A stretch of 30,196 nt of DNA from CAYMCV01 sp964389005 (lineage in GTDB: Bacteria > Bacillota > Clostridia > Lachnospirales > Lachnospiraceae), in contig CAYMCV010000017.1 in assembly GCA_964389005.1 (NCBI GenBank), positions 1-30,196 on the forward strand. The letters run 5' to 3'. Below the pieces are notes generated by a model that saw only the letters and a program-made list of their open reading frames with translations, was not told the DNA's origin and made no database searches. A program made the translations under genes and the position numbers. Of the stretch, positions 22,214-30,196 are shown piece after piece (within the stretch, counting starts at the first letter, position 1; each line of letters opens with the position of its first letter).

Positions 22214-23812
22214 ATGGGTGAAATAAAGTTACTGGATTGTACGCTTCGAGACGGCGGATATCTCAATGATTGGGAATTTGGTCACGATGAGATTGTGACG
22301 ATATTCGAGCGCCTAATTAGTGCCGGTGTCGATATCGTTGAAATCGGTTTTTTAGATGAAAGACGTGACTATGATTACAATCGGACAATTTTGCCGGATG
22401 CAAAGTCCGTCAATCAAACTTACGCGGGGCTTGCCGCCAAGGATACCATGGTGGTGGGAATGATTGATTACGGAACCTGCAATATTGAACGGATTTGTCC
22501 GAAAAATGAGAGTTTCATGGATGGAATTCGTGTTATTTTTAAAAAGCATGTAATGACGGAAGCGTTGGCTTTTTGCGGTAAGATTAAGGAATTGGGATAC
22601 GCGGTGTTTGTGCAGGCGGTATCGATTACGAGTTATGACGATGCGGAATTTGCGACGCTGCTTTGTGAGGTGAATGCGTTGGAACCGTATGCGTTCTCCA
22701 TCGTGGATACCTATGGATTGTTACATAAAAATCAACTCATTCATTATTTTGATATGGCAAACGATACGCTAAAAGAAACCATTGGCATCGGATATCACTC
22801 ACACAATAATTTCCAGTTGGGCTATGCGAATTGTATGGAATTACTGGAGAAGGATATTTCTCGAATGCTGGTTTTGGACGGGACATTGTACGGAATGGGA
22901 AAGGGAGCCGGAAACACGCCGGTGGAACTTTTAGCCATGTATCTGAATGAAAATTGCGGTAAAAAGTATCACGGAAGTCAGTTGCTTGAGGCAATTGATG
23001 TAACCGTTTCGGAGTGTTACAGAAAGACGCCTTGGGGATACAGCCTTAAGTTCTTTATTGCGGCATCCAATGATTGTCATCCGAATTATGTTGCGGCGCT
23101 GATGGAGAAGAAAAAACTATCTGTAAAGTCTGTCAATGAAATTCTCGCAGCGATACCACAGGAGAAAAAGTTATTGTTTGATGCCAAGTTGATTGAGGAA
23201 TTGTATGTGGAGCATCAGAAAATTGCCTGCAATGACGAAGCGGCTTTTGAACGGCTGAAAGCATTATTACAACATCAAAAGATACTGCTGATTGGTCCGG
23301 GTACGGCGGCAGAGCGGCAAATCGAGGATATATCAGTTTACATAACACAAGAAAAACCGGTGGTAATTGCAATTAATTTTTTGCCGGAAAAAGTCAAAGC
23401 GGATTATGTTTTTATGAGCAATGCAAAGCGCTATGTGCAGCTTGCAACCAAATTGTCGGCGTCTGCAGTACAAACCATTGCAACATCAAATGTAACGCGT
23501 GCAAAAGGCGATTTTGACTATGTTTTTGAGTACGGGCGTTTGCTTGATGAAGAGGCATATTTAAGAGATAACCCGTTGCTGATGATCTTACGATTACTGA
23601 ATGAAATGCAGATAGAATCGGTGGCGCTGGCAGGATTTGACGGTTATTCAAGGTTTGTGAAGACTAATTATGTAAACCCAAATATGGAGTATGTTTTTAG
23701 CAAAGAAAAGGCGGAAGTCATTAATGCGGATACGGTGGCAGGCATTCGACGTATCGGGATGTGCTGTCCGATTCGATTTATAACGGAGAGTTTGTACGAA
23801 GCGATGCTGTAA
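22214..23812 (+). CDS. DRE-TIM (HMGL/DmpG-like) aldolase with extra C-terminal domain
   Basis: A 532-residue protein. Residues 1 to about 285 are a DRE-TIM metallolyase barrel: DCTLRDGGY (8-16, Arg12 and Asp13), DTYG (165-168), HSHNNFQLG (195-203) with metal His195 and His197, and GMGKGAGNTPVEL (227-239). These resemble 4-hydroxy-2-oxovalerate aldolase and HMG-CoA lyase. In the synthetic direction such enzymes join pyruvate to an aldehyde. Residues about 354-530 form a separate alpha/beta domain starting with KILLIGPGTAAE, then VVIAIN and ADYVFMSN, like a Rossmann-type motif I cannot name. ATG 22214 follows AGAGGA; a frame from 22193 lacks a site. The gap from rfbH is 87 nt. Placed between rfbH and a ThDP enzyme, it probably makes a 2-oxo acid for sugar branching. 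Confidence 0.8.
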   Translation: MGEIKLLDCTLRDGGYLNDWEFGHDEIVTIFERLISAGVDIVEIGFLDERRDYDYNRTILPDAKSVNQTYAGLAAKDTMVVGMIDYGTCNIERICPKNESFMDGIRVIFKKHVMTEALAFCGKIKELGYAVFVQAVSITSYDDAEFATLLCEVNALEPYAFSIVDTYGLLHKNQLIHYFDMANDTLKETIGIGYHSHNNFQLGYANCMELLEKDISRMLVLDGTLYGMGKGAGNTPVELLAMYLNENCGKKYHGSQLLEAIDVTVSECYRKTPWGYSLKFFIAASNDCHPNYVAALMEKKKLSVKSVNEILAAIPQEKKLLFDAKLIEELYVEHQKIACNDEAAFERLKALLQHQKILLIGPGTAAERQIEDISVYITQEKPVVIAINFLPEKVKADYVFMSNAKRYVQLATKLSASAVQTIATSNVTRAKGDFDYVFEYGRLLDEEAYLRDNPLLMILRLLNEMQIESVALAGFDGYSRFVKTNYVNPNMEYVFSKEKAEVINADTVAGIRRIGMCCPIRFITESLYEAML

Positions 23813-23875
23813 GAGAGTGTCGCGTATATACGAGCAAAGTGAATTAGTTCATGTGGTTTTGGAGGAATTGATGGA

Positions 23876-25885
23876 ATGAAGAAAAAGGTTGCACAAATCA
23901 TTGCGGATTTTATGGCGGAACGTGGCGTCAAACATGTTTTTACGGTTACAGGTGGCGGTGCGATGCATCTAAACGATGCGTTCGGTCATCATGAGCAATT
24001 AACGTGTATTTATAATCATCATGAACAAGCGAGTGCGATTGCTGCGGAAGGCTATGCACGTTTGAGCGGGAAGATTGCCTGCGTATGCGTAACGAGCGGA
24101 CCGGGTGGAACAAACGCGATTACAGGTGTCTTGGGTGCATGGCAGGATTCGATACCGATGTTTGTCGTGTCGGGACAGGTAAAAAGGATTACAACCACAC
24201 AATATATGCAGGTACCGTTGCGGCAGTTGGGTGATCAGGAATTTCAAATTACGGAAAGCGTTTGCAATATGACCAAGTATGCGTCATTGGTAACCGTACC
24301 GGAGGATATTTTTTATCATTTGGAAAAAGCGTGGTTCCTTGCGAATCATGGAAGGAAGGGGCCGGTTTGGCTTGATATTCCGTTGGATGTGCAAGGTGCG
24401 GAAATTGAGTGTGACGATGTAAGACATTTCGATGAATCAGAATATCGTAGTTTCATCGAGGATGCGAAGCAGCATTCCACGCAGGTGAATCGTGAGGCTT
24501 GTTTCGTTACAACCGATGAGGGAGAAGGAGTCTGGCGGAAGATTCCGCAGGAGGACTTTTTGATCGGATGCGAACAGATTCGGAAGCGGAGGATGATTCC
24601 GCTACTTTCGGGAGATGAGCCGACGTGGAACGATTGTTATGTTACGCAGGTTCGAGAGGCACTTGCAAAAGCTAAAAGACCGGTCATTCTGGCAGGTACG
24701 GGGATACGTCTCGCAGGTGCATATGAGCAATTTTTAACATTCATCGATTGGCTCAAAATTCCGGTTGTAACGGCATGGAACGCACATGACCTTCTGTGGG
24801 AGGGACATCCGTATGATTGCGGACGGCCCGGAACGGTTGGTACGCGCGGCGGTAATTTCGTCATCCAAAATGCAGATGTGGTTTTGGTACTGGCTTGTCG
24901 CATGAATATTCGTATGATTAGTTACCAATGGGAAGAATTTGCAAAAAATGCCGTGAAAATTATTGTTGATATTGACGAAAATGAGTTATGTAAACCAACA
25001 ATTCAACCGGATATCCCGATTCATGCGGATGTGAAAGTTTTTATGGAGAAAATGCTTGAAAGCGGAGGCGACGGTGTAACAAAGGTTCCGCAAATGGGGG
25101 ATACGTGGCTTTCCTGGTGTAAGGATGTCAATCGGAAGTATCCTGCAGTATTGCCGCAGTATGCACAGGGTGAGAGGCTGAATCCGTATGTGTTTATGGA
25201 GCAACTTTTTGCGGCGTTGCATGAGGGAGATAGGATAGTCTGCGGGAATGGCGGCGCGTGTGTTATCACATTTCAGGCGGCAAAAATCAAAAAAGGGCAG
25301 AGATTATTTACCAATAGCGGTTGCGCGGCAATGGGATATGGTTTTCCGGCGGCGCTTGGGGTTTGTGTCGCAGAGGGGGATTATGTAAACCGAGATTGTG
25401 CTGAGGAAAGTAATAGCGGTTTACATAACACTATTTGCATTGACGGAGACGGCAGTTTCCAGATGAATATACAGGAGTTGCAGACGGTTGTACAGAACGG
25501 TATTCATATGAAAATCGTTATTTTGAACAATAACGGATATCATTCCATTCGACAGACGCAGACGAATCTGTTTCGCGACAGGGCGTTGGTCGGAGTATCT
25601 GGTGACAATGGTGTCAGTTTCCCTTCTATGGAAAAAATTGCGTATGCATATGGGATTGATTATGTTCGAATTGACAATATTGACGAATGTAGTATTAAAT
25701 TACTACAGGCACTGTCAGAGCCAAAAGCAGTCATCATTGAGGCTGTTGTAGATGAAAACCAAAATTTTGAACCAAAGTTATCGTCGAAAGTTTTACCGGA
25801 CGGAAGAATCGTTTCACCACCGATTGATGATATGTATCCATTTTTATCGAGAGAGGAATATGAAGGAATCAAGCCACACGACTAA
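23876..25885 (+). CDS. ThDP-dependent acetolactate-synthase-like enzyme
   Basis: A 669-residue cytoplasmic enzyme of the acetohydroxyacid synthase/pyruvate decarboxylase superfamily. The N-terminal domain carries the catalytic Glu50 in NHHEQASAIAAEGYAR and SGPGGTN (74-80). A middle domain has GTGIRLAG. The C-terminal ThDP/Mg motif runs from GDGS (524-527) to NNNGY (551-555). At 669 residues it is about 100 longer than ordinary AHAS or YerE. Extra sequence lies around 175-255 and 500-518, both with no obvious motif. YerE of Yersinia is a ThDP enzyme that adds a two-carbon unit from pyruvate to a CDP-3,6-dideoxy-4-keto sugar. The RfbH neighbour supports a similar sugar-branching role here. No regulatory small subunit is adjacent, arguing against a branched-chain amino acid role. 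Confidence 0.82.
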   Translation: MKKKVAQIIADFMAERGVKHVFTVTGGGAMHLNDAFGHHEQLTCIYNHHEQASAIAAEGYARLSGKIACVCVTSGPGGTNAITGVLGAWQDSIPMFVVSGQVKRITTTQYMQVPLRQLGDQEFQITESVCNMTKYASLVTVPEDIFYHLEKAWFLANHGRKGPVWLDIPLDVQGAEIECDDVRHFDESEYRSFIEDAKQHSTQVNREACFVTTDEGEGVWRKIPQEDFLIGCEQIRKRRMIPLLSGDEPTWNDCYVTQVREALAKAKRPVILAGTGIRLAGAYEQFLTFIDWLKIPVVTAWNAHDLLWEGHPYDCGRPGTVGTRGGNFVIQNADVVLVLACRMNIRMISYQWEEFAKNAVKIIVDIDENELCKPTIQPDIPIHADVKVFMEKMLESGGDGVTKVPQMGDTWLSWCKDVNRKYPAVLPQYAQGERLNPYVFMEQLFAALHEGDRIVCGNGGACVITFQAAKIKKGQRLFTNSGCAAMGYGFPAALGVCVAEGDYVNRDCAEESNSGLHNTICIDGDGSFQMNIQELQTVVQNGIHMKIVILNNNGYHSIRQTQTNLFRDRALVGVSGDNGVSFPSMEKIAYAYGIDYVRIDNIDECSIKLLQALSEPKAVIIEAVVDENQNFEPKLSSKVLPDGRIVSPPIDDMYPFLSREEYEGIKPHD

Positions 25886-25928
25886 AGATTATTATGTAAT
25901 GAAAAAGTGAGACGAGAAATGAGATGTG

Positions 25929-25937
25929 TGGTATAAT
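25929..25937 (+). promoter_or_regulatory. Extended -10 promoter before the glycosyltransferase genes
   Basis: TGG followed by a perfect TATAAT (25932-25937) gives a TGn extended -10. No good -35 is visible. It could start a transcript 30 nt before the GT2 at 25967, partly separating transferases from the sugar-synthesis genes. Confidence 0.5.
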
Positions 25938-25966
25938 GGATGAGGTTTTGGGAGAGGAGAATGATA

Positions 25967-26983
25967 ATGTCTGCGGAAATACAACAGAATAGTACGATAC
26001 CAAAAGTCAGTGTCATTGTTCCTACTTATAATGTTGAGTTGTATATCGGCAAATGTTTGGACAGCATATTGAATCAAACCTATCAAGACTTTGAAGTTAT
26101 TGTTGTAAATGATGGGTCGAAAGATAGTACCGGAGAAATTGCGGATAAATATGCACGAGAGAATGAATGTATTCGTGTTATACACAAAGAGAATGGGGGC
26201 CTTCCGCAAGCAAGGAAGACAGGGTTTGAAGCATCAAGGGGTGCTTATATTGTATTTATTGATTCGGATGATTGGATTGAAACTGATATGTTGGAGAGTC
26301 TCAAAACAATTCAAGAGAAATTCAATTCAGATATGACAGTCTGCGGAATTTTTTGGGATAACGGACCGAAACGAAAAACTGTAAAGTGTAAACACAAAGG
26401 TATCTATCAGTTTACTAGAGAAGAAGCAATTTATGGAGTCCATGCCAGAAGAGATATTCGTCAGTATTCAATTAACAAAATGTATAAAAGAGAGCTTTTT
26501 AATAATGTTGTTTTTCCATCAAAACATACCATCGGTGAGGATTATATACTGCTAATGCAGCTTCTTCGAAACAGCAACATTATTGTCCAGACGGATAAGC
26601 CACTCTATCATTATGAACAACGATTTAGCAGTATGTGTAATAGCGGTTTTAATGCTTCCTATGCCGCAGCACATTCTTACTATGAAAAAATCAAAGAAGA
26701 AATGATTGTTGACTACCCAAAAGCAAAGAGCAAAATTATAGGTTACCATGCGTATGAGGGGCTAGGACTTCTCGTTGCAATGTTTCGAAATGATTGTTAT
26801 GACACGGATATTGTGAAGTCGGTTATCTGTGATGTGAAAGAGAATTTTATGACAATATTGATGAATCATGATTTACCTTTGATGGTAAGAGGCTCTGCTG
26901 TTGGTGTTTGTATTAACTACAAATTAGTTCGCGTGGTTTATCGGAAGTATTTTAAGTTCAGAACAAGAAAAATAAATATATAA
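25967..26983 (+). CDS. GT2 family glycosyltransferase
   Basis: A 338-residue GT-A fold transferase. VSVIVPTYNVELYIGKCLDSIL (14-35) is the nucleotide-binding opening, VVNDGSKDSTGEI (46-58) follows, and the metal-binding DSDD (99-102) precedes W103. Residues about 190-340 form the acceptor-side helical part. It has no membrane span, so it probably acts at the inner face of the membrane on a lipid-linked glycan. ATG 25967 has GAGGAG (25954-25959) 7 nt upstream. ATG 25961 is nearer to that site and ATG 25940 lacks one. Donor and acceptor sugars cannot be deduced. The base composition is AT-rich. Confidence 0.9.
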   Translation: MSAEIQQNSTIPKVSVIVPTYNVELYIGKCLDSILNQTYQDFEVIVVNDGSKDSTGEIADKYARENECIRVIHKENGGLPQARKTGFEASRGAYIVFIDSDDWIETDMLESLKTIQEKFNSDMTVCGIFWDNGPKRKTVKCKHKGIYQFTREEAIYGVHARRDIRQYSINKMYKRELFNNVVFPSKHTIGEDYILLMQLLRNSNIIVQTDKPLYHYEQRFSSMCNSGFNASYAAAHSYYEKIKEEMIVDYPKAKSKIIGYHAYEGLGLLVAMFRNDCYDTDIVKSVICDVKENFMTILMNHDLPLMVRGSAVGVCINYKLVRVVYRKYFKFRTRKINI

Positions 26984-27005
26984 GGCAATTATAGGAAAGG
27001 AACAC

Positions 27006-27053
27006 GTGATAATACACTTACTGATTATCATTAAAAATAACTATGAAGAATGA
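27006..27053 (+). CDS. Possible 15-codon upstream ORF coupled to the next GT2
   Basis: GTG 27006 has an AAAGGAA site just upstream (26996-27002) and opens a 15-codon frame, read as M-I-I-H-L-L-I-I-I-K then NNYEE, that ends at TGA 27051-27053 inside the start of the next gene. The GT2 ATG at 27043 has no ribosome site of its own, so this short ORF may deliver ribosomes to it. Evidence is positional only. Confidence 0.3.
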   Translation: MIIHLLIIIKNNYEE

Positions 27054-28044
27054 AAGTAAAGTATTGACTATTGTGATTCCTGCTTATCAGGTAGAAAAAT
27101 ATATTGATAAAACAATTAAGAGTCTATTACAACCGCAAATTTTGGATGAAATAGAGATTCTTGTAATAAATGATGGATCACATGACAATACTGAACTGAT
27201 TGCAAAGCAGTATGAAAAGAAGTATCCAAATTCATTAAAAGTTATAAATAAAGAGAATGGGGGACATGGGTCAACAATTAATGTCGGCATAAATAATGCA
27301 ACAGGGAAATATTTAAAAGTAATTGATGGTGATGATTGGGTTGAGACAGATGGTATTATTGGGTTGGTAAACGAATTAAAAAAAGTTAATTGTGATATGG
27401 TAATTAACCCTTTTTATAAAGTCAATAACAATACGGGGTATCAAGAATTGGTATCTTATAAAGAAATCAAAAATAATAAGGAAACATTATTTGATAGTTT
27501 AGATTCTCGTGGCATGCGTTATTATATGCATTCTATAACTTACAAAACCAAAATACTGTTGGATAATATGATTCATATTGATGAAAACTTATTTTATGTT
27601 GATATGGAATATATTCTTTATCCTATTCCGAATATTGAGACCGTGCTATTTTTGGATAAACCGGTTTACAACTATCGTATTTTCACACAAGAGCAAAGCA
27701 TGAGTATTGAGAATATTCAGAAACGCAGAAATCAACATAAAACAGTATTGTTTAATGCGATAGACTATTTTGATACAATCGAGGGAAATCTTTCATTGGC
27801 GAAGAAAAAATATATTTATCAGAATTTATCAATGATGGCAATGTTACATTACAAAGTCATACTATCTTTGCCAAATCGAAAGGATAGTAAAATCGAGTTG
27901 TTTGCGTTTGACAGAGAATTGAAGAAGAAATCGGATGTCGTATACAAAGGATGTTTTGGTATTAAAATGTGGGCATTAAGACATTTCGGAAAAGCATTCT
28001 ACTTCTTTTTTGTGAATGTAGTACAGAAGGAGAAGTTTTTTTAG
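27043..28044 (+). CDS. GT2 family glycosyltransferase
   Basis: A 333-residue GT-A fold transferase. LTIVIPAYQVEKYIDKTIKSL (8-28) opens the fold, VINDGSHDNTE (41-51) continues it, and DGDD (95-98) is the metal-binding DxD-type motif. ENGGHGSTINVGI (71-83) shows the common GGxGxxxN loop. ATG 27043 is the only start giving a normal N-terminus, yet AT-rich sequence precedes it with no Shine-Dalgarno site. A short ORF at 27006-27053 may provide coupling. It is the second of at least three GT2 genes in this run, 59 nt after the first. The donor is unknown. Confidence 0.9.
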   Translation: MKNESKVLTIVIPAYQVEKYIDKTIKSLLQPQILDEIEILVINDGSHDNTELIAKQYEKKYPNSLKVINKENGGHGSTINVGINNATGKYLKVIDGDDWVETDGIIGLVNELKKVNCDMVINPFYKVNNNTGYQELVSYKEIKNNKETLFDSLDSRGMRYYMHSITYKTKILLDNMIHIDENLFYVDMEYILYPIPNIETVLFLDKPVYNYRIFTQEQSMSIENIQKRRNQHKTVLFNAIDYFDTIEGNLSLAKKKYIYQNLSMMAMLHYKVILSLPNRKDSKIELFAFDRELKKKSDVVYKGCFGIKMWALRHFGKAFYFFFVNVVQKEKFF

Positions 28045-28071
28045 TTCTGTTGCGTATATTAGGAGAATGAA

Positions 28072-30030
28072 ATGGGATTTAAAGAAAAGTGTTGGGATGC
28101 AATATATAACAAGAATGAATACATTCACAATTGCTCGGAAGAATTTAGTATGTTGCGTAATGAGCGAAAGATAACACAGAGATTGTTGGAGATAGCCCAC
28201 ATGTATAAGAATTATGCATCTTATTCAACAAACTCTGAATTAAAGCATACTTGTTCTATATTAGGCATGAACGAAGAAAGTTGGAAAAAGGAAATAGATA
28301 TTCATGATATTATTTCTTTTGATATTTTTGACACACTTCTTTTTCGCCCTTGCTTTCATTCATATGATTTATTCTTTTTTCTTGAATATGAGAACAAAAT
28401 CCCGGATTTTCGTAGAATGAGAGTTCAAGCAGAAATAGCGGCCAGAAAGAAGAAAGAATATGAAAAAGTCAATATTTACGATATTTATTCAGTATTAAGC
28501 GAGTGGTGTCAGATAGATATTGATGAAGGCGTTAATAAAGAACTTCAAATGGAAGAAAAACTTGATTTTGTGAATCCATATGTACTTCGGATGTTTCAAT
28601 ATGCCAAAGAAAAAGAAAAAAGAATTATTGTTACATCGGACATGTATCTTCCCAAACAATTATTAGAAGAACTTCTGCAATCAAAAGGGATAGACGGATA
28701 TGAAAACATTTATGTTTCCTGTGATTACGGTGTAACAAAATGGACCGGAAAACTGTTTGAGTGTATCAATAAAGAGTATGGCGATAAATCCCGATTACAT
28801 ATTGGGGATAATAAGAAAGCTGACCAATCCGGAGCAAAGAAAAGCGGATGGGACAGTATTTTGATACAGAATGTTAATCGGTCTCACGAACGAATGAGAG
28901 GACCGATTACACAGAATTGGATGGGATCGATTTATGCCGGAATAACGGATTCTTATCTCTATTCGGGGGTTAATACTGAATTAGCGAATCCTTATTTTCA
29001 ATACGGATTTGTTTATGGCGGAATACTGACATATGGTTTTTGCCAATGGATTCATACAATGGTGGAGAGGAAAAACTTGGACAGTGTTTTATTTCTGTCG
29101 CGCGACTGCCGTGTGGTTGAGCAGGTTTATAATCAATACTTTGGCGGTGTGGAGAACCATTATGTCAAGTCTTCAAGAATCTCCCTTCTGCCATACTTGA
29201 GTAATTATAGTCTTGAGATTTTTGTACAAGAGGCATTTGGGCTTCGTATATTCTCTGATAAAATGTCTGTTCGACAGGCGCTGAAAGATGTCGGTTTGGG
29301 TCTCTTAGCAGATAAATGTGAAAAGGAATTTATAGTATGTCAAAAAAGAGGTGAGCACGTGTGGCAAAGTTTTCGCACTGTGATTGCCAATCACATGGAA
29401 GAAATCAGGCAAATTTATCAGCCAAATTACATTGCATTTCAACAATACATGAAGGAGTGCGTCGGAAATCGGAAAAGGATTGGAATTATTGATGTTGGTT
29501 GGAGAGGGAGTAGCATTCTCTATTTGAAGCAATATATCGAAGAAAATTTTGAAGGCGTTACCGTATATGGCGGAATGATGGCTTATGGCTCTACACCGTA
29601 TACACAGACGTGGGCTGCGTCCGGAGACATAGAGGGATTTATTTTTTCACCGAGTAAAGAAGACCCCTATCACCTTAATAACGGCAAAATTATTTATTAT
29701 ACGGAGAAGCGTTTATACTTAGAATATCTTTTTACCGATTGTGGGAATTCACTATTAAGCTATGAGCTGGATGATAATGGTGAAGTTGCTTTTCGTTATG
29801 AAGAAAAAGATGTTGCCGATAATGATGCAATGATTCTCGGTATTCATCGGGGAATCTTTGCTTTTTCCGAGTATTATCACAGTATTCTTGGGGATTATGC
29901 AGAGAAGTTAACGATTGGAGAGAAGGTCGCGTTTAATCCAATGTATCGATTATTGAGGGAAGAAAAATGCCTAAAAAAAATGTTTCAAACTTATAATGAA
30001 AAGAAATCAACTTTGCATGGGTATAACTAG
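28072..30030 (+). CDS. HAD-superfamily protein of the COG5610 type with large C-terminal domain
   Basis: A 652-residue protein. Residues about 78-270 form a HAD hydrolase domain: motif I SFDIFDTLLF (82-91, Asp84 and Asp87), motif II VTSDMYLP (187-194), a Lys region KWTGK (223-227) and motif IV GDNKKAD (245-251). The C-terminal part (about 300-652) includes DSVLFLSRDCRVV and KRIGIIDVGWRGSSI. The latter looks like a second HAD-like or nucleotide-binding core seen in similarly built proteins of capsule and O-antigen clusters. The HAD domain could dephosphorylate a sugar phosphate or a lipid carrier, but the substrate is not known. The TAGGAG site is 7 nt before ATG 28072. It lies 27 nt after the GT2. 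Confidence 0.8.
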   Translation: MGFKEKCWDAIYNKNEYIHNCSEEFSMLRNERKITQRLLEIAHMYKNYASYSTNSELKHTCSILGMNEESWKKEIDIHDIISFDIFDTLLFRPCFHSYDLFFFLEYENKIPDFRRMRVQAEIAARKKKEYEKVNIYDIYSVLSEWCQIDIDEGVNKELQMEEKLDFVNPYVLRMFQYAKEKEKRIIVTSDMYLPKQLLEELLQSKGIDGYENIYVSCDYGVTKWTGKLFECINKEYGDKSRLHIGDNKKADQSGAKKSGWDSILIQNVNRSHERMRGPITQNWMGSIYAGITDSYLYSGVNTELANPYFQYGFVYGGILTYGFCQWIHTMVERKNLDSVLFLSRDCRVVEQVYNQYFGGVENHYVKSSRISLLPYLSNYSLEIFVQEAFGLRIFSDKMSVRQALKDVGLGLLADKCEKEFIVCQKRGEHVWQSFRTVIANHMEEIRQIYQPNYIAFQQYMKECVGNRKRIGIIDVGWRGSSILYLKQYIEENFEGVTVYGGMMAYGSTPYTQTWAASGDIEGFIFSPSKEDPYHLNNGKIIYYTEKRLYLEYLFTDCGNSLLSYELDDNGEVAFRYEEKDVADNDAMILGIHRGIFAFSEYYHSILGDYAEKLTIGEKVAFNPMYRLLREEKCLKKMFQTYNEKKSTLHGYN

Positions 30031-30072
30031 AACATTTGGATTGTTATGATAATACATTTTACAGGTGGAATG

Positions 30073-30196
30073 ATGGCTAAATTTTCTGTGATAACGGCTT
30101 CGCTGAATAATAAAGAGGAATTAATGTATACATATACATCCGTCAAAGAACAGACGGAAGGTGATTTTGAATACATTGTAATCGATGGAGAGTCAT
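30073..30196 (+). CDS. GT2 family glycosyltransferase, truncated by the window edge
   Basis: The first 41 codons of a further GT2 gene. FSVITASLNNKEELMYTYTS is followed by a segment ending FEYIVIDGES, the usual start of a WcaA-like GT-A fold up to the first Asp-Gly motif. An AGGTGG site (30063-30068) serves ATG 30073. ATG 30070 is in frame and only 1 nt from that site. The gene continues beyond position 30196. Confidence 0.85.
   Translation, partial: MAKFSVITASLNNKEELMYTYTSVKEQTEGDFEYIVIDGES

Noticed and set aside
23876..25885. Biosynthetic acetolactate synthase (ilvB) for branched-chain amino acids
   Set aside because: No ilvN, ilvC or ilvD is adjacent, the protein is about 100 residues too long, and it is flanked by sugar genes.

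Overview
The window looks like chromosome from an anaerobic Firmicute of class Clostridia, most likely Lachnospiraceae-like. The evidence is moderate-to-low GC, strong AGGAGG-type ribosome sites, clostridial-style aromatic genes, a YerC/TrpR-like regulator, a DUF1836 protein and a YfhO-family membrane protein. No rRNA, tRNA, CRISPR array or transposase gene was seen. The assignment is by family resemblance only.

Positions 1-5858 hold housekeeping genes in short units: a terminator from an upstream gene, a tandem OB-fold SSB-like protein, dapA-dapB behind a near-consensus promoter, a minus-strand Gly/Asn/Thr-rich lipoprotein, a eukaryotic-type HisA, a minus-strand cold-shock protein and a stand-alone PTS EIIC-like membrane protein. 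Most units end in clear intrinsic terminators.

Positions 5869-15131 are a compact aromatic amino acid operon. A consensus promoter is followed by a 28-codon leader ORF with a Phe/Tyr run (FAYYFYYF), mutually exclusive RNA hairpins and a strong terminator. Then come aroF, tyrA, aroB, aroA, aroC, pheA, an aroE-aroK fusion and aroQ, mostly overlapping or nearly touching. Together they encode every step from erythrose-4-phosphate and PEP to chorismate, prephenate, phenylpyruvate and 4-hydroxyphenylpyruvate. The layout predicts ribosome-mediated attenuation by Phe/Tyr supply. A membrane-anchored degenerate LytM-like protein lies at the 3' end. A convergent yerC gene (TrpR superfamily) follows, with a 10-bp inverted repeat placed between its promoter and the divergent promoter of the next gene.

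Positions 15544-30196 are a cell-surface glycan region. It starts with a YfhO-family multi-pass protein. A 166-bp element follows, with perfect 14-bp terminal inverted repeats, a 70-nt internal hairpin and 21-bp tandem units, sitting directly behind a promoter. Next come a DUF1836 protein, a UDP-galactopyranose-mutase/amine-oxidase-like flavoprotein, an RfbH (E1-type) 3-dehydrase, a DRE-TIM aldolase with an extra C-terminal domain, and a large acetolactate-synthase-like ThDP enzyme. Two GT2 glycosyltransferases, a HAD-domain protein and a truncated third GT2 follow. The neighbouring dehydrase, aldolase and ThDP enzyme suggest a pathway in which an aldolase-derived 2-oxo acid supplies a branch to a 3,6-dideoxy-4-keto sugar, by analogy with yersiniose. 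This is inference and is the most novel metabolic idea in the window. The last genes (from about 25.9 kb) and the yfhO-like gene are visibly AT-richer than the aro operon.
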